From contig OX463784.1 in NCBI GenBank assembly GCA_949825025.1, positions 17,302,124-17,366,123 on the forward strand: a DNA stretch of 64,000 nucleotides, given 5' to 3'. The notes under the pieces were generated by a model. The model worked only from the letters and a program-made list of their open reading frames with translations, searched no databases and was not told the origin of the DNA. This document shows, one piece after another, positions 12,835 to 23,416 of this stretch (position 1 is the first letter of the stretch; each line of letters opens with the position of its first letter). Source of the stretch: Siphlonurus alternatus (lineage: Eukaryota; Arthropoda; Insecta; Ephemeroptera; Siphlonuridae). A program made the translations under genes and the position numbers.

Positions 12835-13722
12835 TTAAGGGCCCGATCTAGTAGAGGGAAAACACCTCACGCGGCAAAATGTAGGCAACCACGCGGTTTT
12901 TCAGCTTAAAAGGAAAAACCAGCTTTATCTGCTCCTCACCACATTTCTTCATTTATATATTTGGAAAGAAAAGTCACAGAGACGTGGGAAAAAAATGACT
13001 TTGGCCTATTTTTTAATGAAAAATTCAATTTAATGCAGCTCTAAACAATTAGATTGGTACTTTTTGCGTATATGAGATGTTATTGATTGTGCGAATTTTG
13101 TATTCATAAACATGTCATTGTTGAGATGGGTAGCGTCCACTAAGCTGCTGGTATTGTTGTTTAGAGCACAATAGAGTGCTTCTGCACTTGCTGTTAGAGG
13201 AGGAGAAAGCCATAAAATGAACCGCTGTCAAACATGTTTATAATTTTGATTGTTTATTTCTCAATGCAAGAAAATACTCTACCAGTGATTTGAGACTTTA
13301 GAGAATAATATTATTTATATATTTTTTATAGTTAGAAAAATGGAAATTTTCTCTATTGCGCCAAGTTTCTAAGACAGTAAATTTTTTTGTGTATATGTAT
13401 ATTGAAAATTAAATAAAAAAATATATACGATTATTACATCTTGTAAAAGTATAGTAAATGTCACAAAATGTGTTATTAAATTAACATTTTCATTTAATTA
13501 ACAATCAAACAATATAAATAAAGGAAAGGTAAATTGGTTATTTTAAAAAAAGTGCAAATTAACAAATATACATTTTCTCTCGATTTGTTCATATTTACAA
13601 TTTTCAGTGATAAATCACAAAAAAAAATTTAATAAAATTTTAATTTTTTAAATTTTACATACATGCATTGGATCCATGCAACCACCACATTGGGCAACAA
13701 CCCTTCGCTTTTACGAATCCCG

Positions 13723-13833
13723 GACCAAATACCCCCGGACGAAATACCCCCGGACCAAATATCCCCGCCCGGACCGGACGAAATACCCCCGGACGAAATA
13801 CTCCCGGACGAAATACCCCCAGACGAAATACCC
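13723..13833 (+). repeat. 15-bp tandem array, left arm
   Basis: About seven copies of CGGACGAAATACCCC with a C/G variant (CGGACCAAATA) and one shortened join. Because the period is five codons all frames stay open, giving spurious peptides such as (RTKYP)n and (PDEIP)n. Confidence 0.9.
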
Positions 13834-14233
13834 CCTTGTAAGTGGAGAGGGGCGGGCGACCAACACGGGAGGGGAAGTCGACTTTATTTATAAAGTCTGT
13901 TTTTATGTCGTTTGTCTGACGTCACGCGCGTCGTATTAAAGAAGGAAGTTATAGTAATGCCATTCTTCACTACAAATATATATCACATATAAAATTCAAA
14001 GTATATTTATAGTTAGTACCGTATCAAGATCTCAAATTGCGTCTTTAATTTAATTATACCAAAACATACTCAAAATTGTGCCGCAAACAAACGATTTTTG
14101 TATATGCTATGCTTACTTTGATTGTGCGGCAATTGTCACAGCGTTTTGCAGCAAGATTTTGAAGTTGATTAAACGATTTTAGGTTTTTAAACCTAGATGT
14201 GCCACTAGCGATTTGAGCAAAGCCCGAAATTAA

Positions 14234-14520
14234 CAAATACTTCGGGCTTTGCTCATTTAAATTTGAACATTTCTAGAAGTGCTCAAATCGAAAAAAGCAA
14301 TCCCCGACGAGGAGTTTTATATCGGGCTTTGCTCATTTAAATTTGATCATTTCTAGAAGTGCTCAAATCGAAAAAAGCGAACCCCGACGAGAAGTTTTAT
14401 TTCGGGGTTTGCTCATTTAAATTTGCTCGTTTCTAAAAGTGCCCAACTCGAAAAAAGCAACCCCGACAATAATTTTTATTTCGGGCTTTGCTCACAGTTT
14501 TGATCATTTCTAGAAGTGCT
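14234..14520 (+). repeat. 80-bp tandem repeats, left arm of nested element
   Basis: Units begin with TTCGGGCTTTGCTCATTTAA at 14241, 14321, 14401 and about 14480. Each carries TTCTAGAAGTGCTCAAATCG, which includes TTCnnGAA as found in heat-shock elements. Confidence 0.85.
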
Positions 14521-14836
14521 CAAAGCAAAATAAAAATAATAATTGGAAATTGTGCCGTATTATAGCAATAAATAATAAAATAATGTAAATTTAATAAAAT
14601 TTTAATTATATCACTTTTTTAATTTATTGATAAAAATACAAATTTAACATCAGTAGCGTGTATAGTATTTGTTTTATTAAAACATTTCTTTCTGTATTAT
14701 TCAAGTCATATTGAAAGAATACGGTTTTTTCACACTGACAATGAGAGACACTTTTAATTTTTTTATTATTATCATTTTTTTATAATTAAAGGGTATGATT
14801 ACAATTATACTCTAGCAATGAATTTCAGGTTGCAGA

Positions 14837-14938
14837 TGAACAATTTCTAAGTTCAGACGACGTACCACACATGACAAAGAAAAGAGTGTCTCAGATCAGC
14901 AGCAGCATTAGCAAATTCAAAGCCATGCAGGTTTTGTG
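14837..14938 (+). CDS. Exon-like open segment at the centre of the nested element
   Basis: After TTTCAG there are about 34 open codons (VADEQFLSSDDVPHMTKK, then RVSQISSSISKFKAMQ) with higher GC than its surroundings, ending before GTTTTG or continuing to an AAG/GTTGTC alternative. It could be a captured host exon, a relic of a transposase exon, or chance. I do not recognise the peptide. The exact start depends on the acceptor used. Confidence 0.25.
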
Positions 14939-15490
14939 TTTTGCAACTGCAAGAAAGGTTGTCAATTTTTTTTTTTTTTTTTTTTTTACTTCATAAATAG
15001 TTTATACATTAATGTCCAGCCAAAATTATTAACATAATCTTAGCGGCCGGTTCATAAAATACATGGTAATTAAATTTCAAGCTAAAACAATTTATTCAAG
15101 CATATTTAATCAATTAATATCAAGGAAAAAAAAAGGCAATAACAAAATAATTTAATTAAAGAATTTAACAAAAATGGCAAGATTCTATGGCAAGAATTAC
15201 TTTTTTTGCAAACAAAAGTTTTAATTTAATTTCACATTATTATTAAAATTGTCGCTTTAAAATTTATATAACACAAACAAAATGTTCCAATTAAATTATA
15301 TTATTACTTTTTATGAGACTAAATATTATTATCCAAATTAAAAATACAAGTATTCAATTTAAAATATGTTGTGCAAATTAAGAAAAAATTTAGATGAAAT
15401 TTAAAATGCCATGATAGTAATCCCTGCAAAAATAAGTCAAGTTCAGATAATAATACGATCAGGTAATAATCAAGTTTAATAATATTTATT

Positions 15491-15493
<3 letters not shown>

Positions 15494-15563
<70 letters not shown>

Positions 15564-15590
15564 TTCATTTATTTATTTATTTATTTATTA
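15494..15590. repeat. (ATTT)n microsatellite
   Basis: About 24 TTTA units with one interruption (TTCA near 15564). Confidence 0.95.
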
Positions 15591-15964
15591 TTTTAAATTA
15601 GTAGGTTTGATACTATCTTGAGGAGCTCTTTGCTTCTTACCAAGTTCTGTAAATTAAGTTAAAATGAATTTATAATATATCAGCTGTAAAAATTTATTTA
15701 AATTAACTAACAATTATATTAATTAATATAAAAAGTGTGACAAAATCGTATTTTTCAGTATGACTTGAATAAAACAGAAAGAAAAAATATTTTAGTAAAA
15801 AAATAATATACACGCTATAATGCTAAATTTGTATTTTTGTTACTCAATTAAAAAAGTGATGTAATTAAAATATTATTAAATTCACAATATTTTATTGTTT
15901 TAATTATTTATTACAAATTATTACTATAGTACGGCACAATTTCCAATTATTTTTTTTCACTTTG

Positions 15965-16205
15965 CTTTGAGCACTTCTAGAAATGATCAAAACAGTGAGC
16001 AAAGCCCAAAATAAAGCTTCTCGACAGGGTTTGTATTTTTCGAGTTGAGCACTTCTAGAAATGATCAAATTTAAATGAGCAAACCCCGAAATGAAACTTC
16101 ACGTCGGGGTTTGCTTTTTTCGATTTGAGCACTTCTAGAAATGTTCAAATTTATATGAGCAAAGCCCAAAATATTTGTTAATTTCGGGCTTTGCTCAAAT
16201 CGCTA
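15965..16205 (-). repeat. 80-bp tandem repeats, right arm of nested element
   Basis: Inverted counterpart of the 14234-14520 array, with about three units and the same TTCTAGAA core. Confidence 0.85.
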
Positions 16206-16251
16206 GGGGCACACACCTACAGATGTACGCATTGAATTCGGGCTTTGGTGC

Positions 16252-16253
<2 letters not shown>

Positions 16254-16283
<30 letters not shown>
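16254..16283. repeat. (TA)n microsatellite
   Basis: About 14 uninterrupted TA dinucleotides. Confidence 0.9.
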
Positions 16284-16288
<5 letters not shown>

Positions 16289-16800
16289 AAAGGAAGGAAT
16301 AAATAAGGAAATAAATAGAACAACAAGAAAATTAAGTTTCTTCAGGAGGGGTACACATGCTCTACGTTAAGTGTTCACGGCACCTATAGCACCGGGGAAC
16401 CAAAAACAATAAAAAATATTGCATTTTTAGACCTATACCAATCGAATCAGAATTAAAAAATTACACTAAAAAAATTTACTTATTTTTTTTTAAAGTTAAA
16501 AAATTATATTATAGGGATGATTTTGAAAATTTTTAGTTAAAAAAAAATGTAAAAAAAATGCAATAAACACTAATAATTAACATGCATAAAATGTATCGTA
16601 TCAAAATTTATTACACATTAATTTTAATTCGATATGAATGATATGATAAATTAATGCATAACTTATTGGCCTAACGTTACTAATATAACTTCCTTCTTTA
16701 ATACGACGCGCGTGACGTCAGACAAAAGACAGAAAAACCGACTTTATAAATAAAGTCAACTTCCCCTTCCACGTCGGTCACCCGCCCCTCTCCACTTACA

Positions 16801-16935
16801 AGGGGGTATTTCGTCCGGGGGTATTTCGTCCGGGAGTATTTCGTCCGGGGATATTTCGTCCGGGGGTATTTCGTCCGGTCCGGGCGGGGATATTTGGTCC
16901 GGGGGTATTTCGTCCGGGGGTATTTGGTCCGCTTA
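16801..16935 (-). repeat. 15-bp tandem array, right arm
   Basis: About nine copies of the same 15-mer in inverted orientation (GGGGGTATTTCGTCC), including the same shortened GGTCCGGGCGGGG join as in the left arm. This shows the arms were homogenised or copied as a unit. Confidence 0.9.
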
Positions 16936-17727
16936 CCGCTTTTACAGCTGTATACATACGTCACTGATATCCATGTAGCCACCATACCATGGATACAGAT
17001 TTGAAAGCTCAAAAAGTCATTTTATTTTTTTTTATTCTAGGCAATAATGTACCTTCAGATGACCCTATACTGTATACTACAGCATAACAATATACTGAAT
17101 TCTCTTCAAAGTCAAGCTAGAAGCAAAGATAGAGCTTAGGAGCGAGACAATGATGGTAAAGCAAGATAAGGCTTGGGGAAGGGTTGACCGCGCACAAGAG
17201 GACTGCAGGCTGGTGAATTCTTTTATTGTTCTCTTTCAGCTCTCTCTCCCTTTCTCTCTCTCTCTCGGCCGAGTCGGCCGCACTTGTATAATAGTTCAGT
17301 ATTTCGCATATTTCCGCAATTCCGCACGGCGCTGCATTCAGCGGTTTTAGGAACTAGATATTGCAAAAAAGTAGCTTTAGTCTATCAGTTCCAGTACATT
17401 TAATTTTTTGAATTAACACATTCAGCACGCATCAAATGAAAGATGACAATATTTTATAGGGGGCTGGACGATTTTCATTTATAAAATTCGTATTCTTTAA
17501 AGTGTTATGATAAAGCAAAGTTGACACTCTTTTACCACTTTTAATTATTAATTAATAATTAATTGGTGGTACTTGTGTAAAAAAAAATCGACTGGCCCCC
17601 TACATACCAGTCTCTTCTCTTAAATAAAATTTTTTATTTTTTTTTTTAAGCAAATATTGAACCTTACAGAACTGATGGAAAATGCTGTTTTTTCCTTATG
17701 GCCGTTTTTACTAGATCGGGCCCTTAA

Positions 17728-18355
17728 TATAAACAAAGGCTAACCTTAGCTATCAACAGCTACTCTCAGACTATAATTTTGGTGCATTAAAAGATTATAA
17801 ATTTGTCACACAAGTTATAATGTATTGCGTGTTAAATAGTTTAAAGACACTAGCTTCTCTGGGGACATTATATTTATAAATAGGTATATACAGGAAGGGA
17901 TTTTTATATAACCGTGCTAGTGGCTTTCTGATGACGCCCGTGGGTGTTTTCGTTAACTTGAGGGCAAAGCTTGGCCAAGGACCAGCAGACTTTACCAATA
18001 CTACGTCTCTGCTGAATAGACGCGATAAGACGTTAAATAAAAATTTTATTTTGGCACATTTGCGTTAAAAATATATATATCGAAAGCAACAGAATTTTAT
18101 TATTAATCTAAGGTCATTGTGTTCGTTTTCAAAATATTACTATATAGCAACTTTATAAGAATAAAATATAAAAATTATCTATAATACATAATTTTATTAT
18201 AAATTATTATCAAGATTTTCATGGCATCTTCTAAAAAAGTACTATTTTTTGTTATCCAATTTAAGTAATAAAAATAAAACAAAGATGTCTCCATTGAACT
18301 AAAAAAAAAAAAAATGCTTTCATATGTTCCTCTTTTCAGAACTTGCTCCCATACA
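17728..18355. other. AT-rich DNA, nothing recognised
   Basis: Lies between the TTAA element and the next palindromic element. No supported gene. Confidence 0.4.
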
Positions 18356-18837
18356 ATGGGGTACTGACCAAAAAAAAAGTTTCAAGTTTTTGTCAATATT
18401 TCAAAAGGCACGAGAATTTCATGAAGAACAAGCCCTACTACAGCATTCTACGACAATTTTCTAATTTTATATGAATTTTTAAAACCTCTCAAAAATGACG
18501 TCACAGCATTGAATCTTACATGGGAAAATAGATCAGTTAACATTGCCAAATTCCAAACTTAATATTGAAATGTAACCAAAACCTCATTTGCAAGGTTTTT
18601 AGATGCTAGAATCACGATAATGAAGGTTTAAAATTCCTAACTCAATAACTTTTCATTTTAGCAACTGATGCATTTTCCCATTTTAAGATTCAATGGTATG
18701 ACGTCATCAAAAAAAGTTTTAAAAATTCATATCAAGTCATCAAATTGTCGTAGAGTGCTCTAATAGGGCTCGTTCTTCATAGAATTCACAGCACTTCTTA
18801 CTAGTATTGCTAACTCAAATACCGGTCAGTTCCCCAG
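18356..18837. mobile_element. Palindromic MITE whose right terminus is split by an FB-like insertion
   Basis: The left terminus ATGGGGTACTGACC matches the right terminus GGTCAGTTCCCCA in inverse, with matching arms inside such as TACTACAGCATTCTACGACA against TGTCGTAGAGTGCTCTAATA, and ATGACGTCA on both sides. The last bases of the right terminus are separated from the element: GTTCCCCAT resumes at 21627, beyond the FB-like element, and is followed by TA. The terminus ATGGGGAA and TA border are shared with the element at 21706-22254. Confidence 0.65.
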
Positions 18838-18842
18838 GTAAA

Positions 18843-19275
18843 CGGAGAAAATACCCTTTGATAAAATACCCTCAGATATAATACCCAGACAAAATACCCT
18901 AGGACAAAATACCCTCAGACAATTTACCCTAGGACAAAATACCCTTGGATAATTTACCCTAGGACAAAATACCCTTGGACAATTAACCCTAGGACAAAAT
19001 ACCCTTGGACAAAATACCCTGGGATAAAATACCCTTGGACAAAATACCCTAGGACAAAATACCCTTGGACAAAATACCCTTGGACAATTAACCCTAGGAC
19101 AAAATACCCTTGGACAAAATACCCTTGGACAAAATACCCTTGGACAAAATACCCTAGGACAAAATACCCTTGGACAAAATACCCTCAGATAAAATACCCT
19201 CAGACAAAATACCCTTGGACGAAATACCCTCGGACAAAATACCCTTAGACGAAACACTCTTGGACAGAATACCGG
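18843..19275 (+). repeat. 15-bp tandem array, left arm
   Basis: About 29 units of GGACAAAATACCCTN with variants (GGACAATTAACCCTA, GATAAAATACCCTC). Variants recur in a patterned order. The long open frame on the reverse strand, (FCPRV)n, is a by-product of the 15-bp period. Confidence 0.95.
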
Positions 19276-19793
19276 CCCTCAGACAATTTACCATATATTA
19301 TAATATATAACAGCATCTTAGGTATTTCGTAGAATGATAAAAATTATACCTACATCATGCAAACATTTTGCACACATGTATTGTATATACACTGTACAGT
19401 ACAGTATTAATATTATTATTATTAAAGGGACAGGGTACAATAATTTTCATGTTGCATAAAAAGTTTCCTATTGATATAATAAATTTAAAAATATAATGTG
19501 TCAATTGCCCCAAAATACCAACCAACCAACCAAAATTAAAAATATATGATATTTCGGATTTCAACAGTACCGATACTTATAATCATAAATTTATGATTAT
19601 ATTTTCTATAATTTATAATATGTTATTGCGAATTGCCCATGAAAAAGGTAAAATAAATTTCACTGAATCCTGCGCATGATACTTTCACAGCATATAATTT
19701 ATTTTTTTACACGTTTAGTTGTAGAGTATAATATAATAATTAAATATTTAGCATCTTTTAATTATTTTATTATTTATCATGTTATTTTTTTAA

Positions 19794-20179
19794 GGGTAAG
19801 ATAACACGAAGAATCGATTGTTGTAGTCCCATTTGATTAACATGTAAATCTTAGCAACCTCATAATAATTCTGAATTTTTTTTGAGAGACAGTTTTTGGC
19901 ACCAAAAAAATATGGAAAAAATTTCAAAACAATCGGACGATCCAATTTTTTTAAACGAATTTTTTAAATTTTTAGTATAGGGCTTTCCCATGGAGACCTA
20001 AACTAAGAAAATAATTTAAAAAAATTGGATCGTCCGATTGTTTTGAAATATTTTCCATATTTTTTTGGTGCCAAGAACTGCCTCTCAAAAAACATTCAGA
20101 ATCATTATGAGGTTGCTAAGGTTTACATGTTAATCAAATGGGACTATAACAACAATCGATTGTTCGTGTTATCTTACCC
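19794..20179. mobile_element. TTAA-flanked palindromic MITE (1 of 3)
   Basis: TTAA on both sides (19790-19793 and 20180-20183). The left starts GGGTAAGATAACACGAA and the right is its inverse. The arms match over nearly the full 386 bp, including CAAAACAATCGGACGATCC on both sides of a small loop. It lies within the interior of the FB-like element. The termini GGGTAAGRTAAC are shared with the elements at 44112 and 60704, but its interior differs. Confidence 0.85.
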
Positions 20180-21218
20180 TTAATGTAGGTTAATTTGGGT
20201 GCAATATATTTGAGCCAACCCAGGCAAAAAGGACTTTGGGGGGGGGGGGAATAAGTAAATGTAAATGAACAGGGGATACTAAATAAAACATCGCATAATT
20301 ATTATGGTATAATTATTTTACAATGAATGTATGAATGCATTTTTTTCATTATTTTTTAATAAAGAGCAAAAACAAAACAAAAAGTAAGAATAAAAAATCG
20401 TCACCTCATGAATAGAAGAAAACATTGCTTCCCCACCCAATTTTTTTCGTATTAACATAATGTTACATTGTAAGGTCGACAAGAGATACATTGCTTTTTG
20501 CAGTAGAATGTTCTATAAACTTACTCATGGAAACCAGCTATAAAATTAAATGTTCATAATGGTTTTAAAATTTATGTTGTCACGGGTAACAACCAGCACA
20601 ATTAAAGCATGATAGTAAAATACGTATTGCTATTTCAGTTATATTTATTTGCTATTTTATTGTACAGAATCATTATTTACCAGAAAAAATTATATTTAAT
20701 TCACATTTTTAATGATGAGAAGAAATTTTATATTTTTGAAGATATAGAATTACATGTACACATGGTACATAATAAAATTATCTTAAAAAGTATTTAGTTG
20801 TGTTAAAAAGCCTTTATAACTTCTTAATGCATATTAGTGACTTAAAAATATTGAGACACCGGGGAAAAAAATCATATACTTCTTTCTTACCGAACTTTTA
20901 GTTATATAATTTTGACAAAAAGACCAGACTACGGAGCCGGCCCCGTTAGGAAAAAACGAGCATTGATGTGTATAGTATATTAAAAGATATTTGAGTGAGA
21001 CGGCTATATATGAACGAACTGAACACGAGTGGGGACATGCATTTTTACCCAAGTGTTTTGGAGTTGAGATTCATATATATCTATTATATATTATTCAAAA
21101 CGATGATTATTCTTTGAATGAGCTAGTTTATGAATGTATTGCAAATATCCAGTATTTTCAAAAATGTGAATTTCTCGCCCTGAATTGAAACTGAAATTAT
21201 TCCCAACCTCAAAGTGAT

Positions 21219-21620
21219 GGGTATTTTATCTGAGGGTATTTTGTCCAAGGGTATTTCGTCTAAGGGTATTTTGTCCAAGGGTATTTCGTCCAAGGGTATT
21301 TTGTCTGAGGGTATTTTGTCTGAGGGTATTTTGTCCAAGGGTATTTTGTCTAAGGGTATTTTGTCCAAGGGTATTTTATCTGTGGGTAAATTGTCCAAGG
21401 GTATTTTGTCCAAGGGTATTTTATCCCAGGGTATTTTGTCCGAGGGTATTTTGTCCAAGGGTTAATTGTCTAAGGGTATTTTGTCCAAGGGTTAATTGTC
21501 AAAGGGTATTTTGTCCAAGGGTTAATTGTCCGAGGGTATTTTGTCCAAGGGTATTTTGTCCTAGGGTATTTTGTCTGGGTATTATATCCAAGGGTATTTT
21601 ATCAAAGGGTATTTTATCCG
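21219..21620 (-). repeat. 15-bp tandem array, right arm
   Basis: About 27 units in inverted orientation (GGGTATTTTGTCCAA), including the inverse of the ATTAACCC variant (GGGTTAATTGTC). Open frames such as (DKIPL)n arise from the period. Confidence 0.95.
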
Positions 21621-21705
21621 TGATTCGTTCCCCATTATTATACATAAACCTTTATTATAATATATGCTTAAACCTACAGTATTAGTATAATATATAAAAT
21701 AAATA

Positions 21706-22254
21706 ATGGGGAATTCTCCTACATTTATTTTATTTTTTTTTTCAGATGCTCTATGCCTTGAAACTAAATGTCCTAAAACAAAAAAGTTTCAATTTTCAAA
21801 ATTGGAGGCATAGGAATTTTTTCAAAATCTTCCTCCTTTTGAATTTAGCGCCAAAACGTGACGTAGAAACTGCCTAGCAGGCGAAATTTTCCGGCAATAA
21901 ATTTATACTTTCGATTATCACTCTTAAAGTAAACTGATATTAGAGAAAAAACTATTGATACTAGGGTATAAAAACCTGCTGATTTCGATCGTGTTACTAA
22001 AATTTATAGCCAATCACTCCTTGACGCTCAGACTATGATATCAGGCAGTTGTTGTGTGTTAACTAGGGAGTTTCTACGTCACAATTTTCAGGTTTGCGCG
22101 CGGGTTGCATACTTTGCTCCTATTCTAATAATCCCTTCAGAGTCCCCAAATTTGATTTAAAAAAGTTGAAACTTCAGTCAAACTTATTGTTAATATGTAC
22201 CCTATCATAATATAGTAGTTAAATTAAAATTTGAGTTGTAAGAGAATTCCCCAT
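21706..22254. mobile_element. TA-flanked inverted-repeat MITE
   Basis: The left terminus ATGGGGAATTCTC and right terminus GAGAATTCCCCAT are each bordered by TA. The arms show further diverged inverted matches (AAAGTTTCAA against TTGAAACTTCAG; GTGACGTAGAAACTGCC against TAGTTTCTACGTCAC order). 549 bp, no coding capacity. A Tc1/mariner-like TA target is inferred. Confidence 0.7.
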
Positions 22255-22256
22255 TA

Positions 22257-23416
22257 TGTTGAGAATGTAACGATGATATTCGAATTATCAAGTCTTTTAT
22301 AGTGGTTGTCATGTTCACATCATTTAGATGTGAAATCTTTGTTAGTTTTATTATATAGCATTTTAACAGGCAGGCATGCATGTAATACGCAGCATAATTA
22401 GATAATTACTAATTGAAATAATAAATTTCATGCGTTGCTGAATTTTGTTACGTTTTTTCATACCTTCGTGTTAAAAACCGTATTTCTCTCTCAAAACTAA
22501 TGAGTAAAGTTATAATGACTCACGTTAAAAATAAGTTATTGTTGGCATTTCCTGGACGAGCAATATCAGGTCCTCGTGACAATTTTTTTTCCCCCTTCTT
22601 TTTTCCGGGTTTTTACTTTTTACTATCATTCACCTCGTGCGCATTTTTTTCCAACAATCACATGTGTTGTCATATGCCCTCGATGTCTGAATTAAAAGAT
22701 TAAAATCATATGATATTAATAACACACGTATGTGTATATAATATATAATAACCCAGTTTGAACTAGTTTTTTTATATGATAGCAATCAAAATTGGAATTG
22801 CCTCTGAATTTTTGTCGGTTAAAAAGTATAAAGTTCATATCAGGTGATGACTGATAAGAATGTCTACTGCGTTTATATGCACGTATTATTTTTATATATT
22901 TTTAATACGCTTCAAATTACAGTTTTGTTTATTACAGATAGAGAGTGACATACATAAATTGGAGATAGCTTTATCACTTTGTTATTTTTCTTAGTTGTTT
23001 TTTTTTTTTCTTTTTTTTCTATAAAATTATTCTCTTTGAACAATCCCATGTACACCTTGTGCATGGCAGCTCAAACTTTAACCCTTGCTTTTTTGTGAGC
23101 GTTAATTACCATGCATCAGTCTATCGACAGTATAAGAGGAAATATGATTTTTTTCTTTATTTAGTATAAAACATGGGTGCTCGTTTTACCTCCCCTCAAA
23201 ATTATAAAATCACAAATGAATCGGAATCGATCCTCTTTCTACGAGAATTAAGTACGTGATTATTTATCTCTTTTACATTTTTATCAAGTAAGTGTGAAGT
23301 TCATGTGGTACGTTTCATGATAGTCGAGGCTCTTTTTCTGATTTGGCTATTTTTGCTTTTAGAGGTATCAGACATAATAGCAAAACTAAATTAATGCGTT
23401 ATTTTAACGATATATT
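22257..23416. other. AT-rich DNA, nothing recognised
   Basis: About 1.2 kb without a supported gene or repeat; it has poly-T and poly-C/T runs near 22590 and 23000. Confidence 0.45.

Larger units (their letters stand above)
14199..16212. mobile_element. Inverted-repeat element nested inside the FB-like element, arms with 80-bp tandem repeats
   Basis: The left end GTGCCACTAGCGATTTGAGC and the right end read inward GTGCCCCTAGCGATTTGAGC match. The arms continue inverted for about 560 bp on each side (to about 14780 and from about 15690), through 80-bp tandem units and AT-rich sequence with TTGGAAATTGTGCCGTA. The flanks outside (13946-14198 and 16213-16690) are not inverted copies, so it is a separate insertion. 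A target duplication is not clean: ACCTAGAT on the left against ACCTACAGAT on the right. The centre holds an exon-like open segment and an (ATTT)n run. Confidence 0.6.
13715..16936. mobile_element. FB-like foldback element with 15-bp terminal repeats and 9-bp target duplication
   Basis: CGCTTTTAC is present immediately outside both ends (13706-13714 and 16937-16945), a perfect 9-bp duplication. The left end starts GAATCCCGGACC; the right end read inward starts GTAAGCGGACC. Both arms then contain tandem CGGACGAAATACCCC units, followed by a matching unique part of about 110 bp (13835-13945 against 16690-16800) including TGACGTCACGCGCG. The interior holds another inverted-repeat element (14199-16212). 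Long arms built from short tandem repeats with 9-bp duplications are the features of Drosophila FB elements (Mutator-related). No transposase was found, so it needs factors supplied in trans. Confidence 0.75.
12839..17723. mobile_element. TTAA-flanked DNA element with nested insertions
   Basis: The left end starts GGGCCCGATCTAGTA after TTAA (12835-12838). The right end is the exact inverse, TACTAGATCGGGCCC, followed by TTAA (17724-17727). Similarity continues inside the 15-bp terminus: AAGGAAAAACCAGC on the left resembles AAGGAAAAAACAGC read inward from the right. TTAA duplication is the hallmark of piggyBac-type transposition, but the termini are not the usual CCC...GGG, so the superfamily is uncertain. 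Of 4885 bp, 3222 bp is the foldback element at 13715-16936, leaving about 1.65 kb of original element. No transposase recognised. Confidence 0.65.
18838..21626. mobile_element. Second FB-like foldback element, 15-bp terminal arrays, 9-bp duplication
   Basis: GTTCCCCAG before the left end (18829-18837) and GTTCCCCAT after the right end (21627-21635) form a 9-bp duplication with one mismatch. The left end starts GTAAACGGAG and the right end read inward starts GAATCACGGAT. These correspond to the two distinct ends of the element at 13715-16936 (GTAAGCGGACC and GAATCCCGGACC), so the elements are related. The arms are tandem GGACAAAATACCCTT-type units. The interior (19276-21218) carries a TTAA-flanked palindromic MITE and no recognisable transposase. 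Confidence 0.75.

Noticed and set aside
13676..17012. Similar repeat peptides (RTKYP)n with a shared tail read inward from both arms of the FB-like element
   Set aside because: The similarity follows from the arms being inverted copies. The tails differ by several amino-acid changes, with no sign of constraint, and there is no recognisable domain.
18826..19257. 143-codon reverse-strand open frame with (FCPRV)n repeats
   Set aside because: It is a by-product of the 15-bp tandem array. A period of five codons keeps frames open; the sequence is not protein-like outside the repeat.
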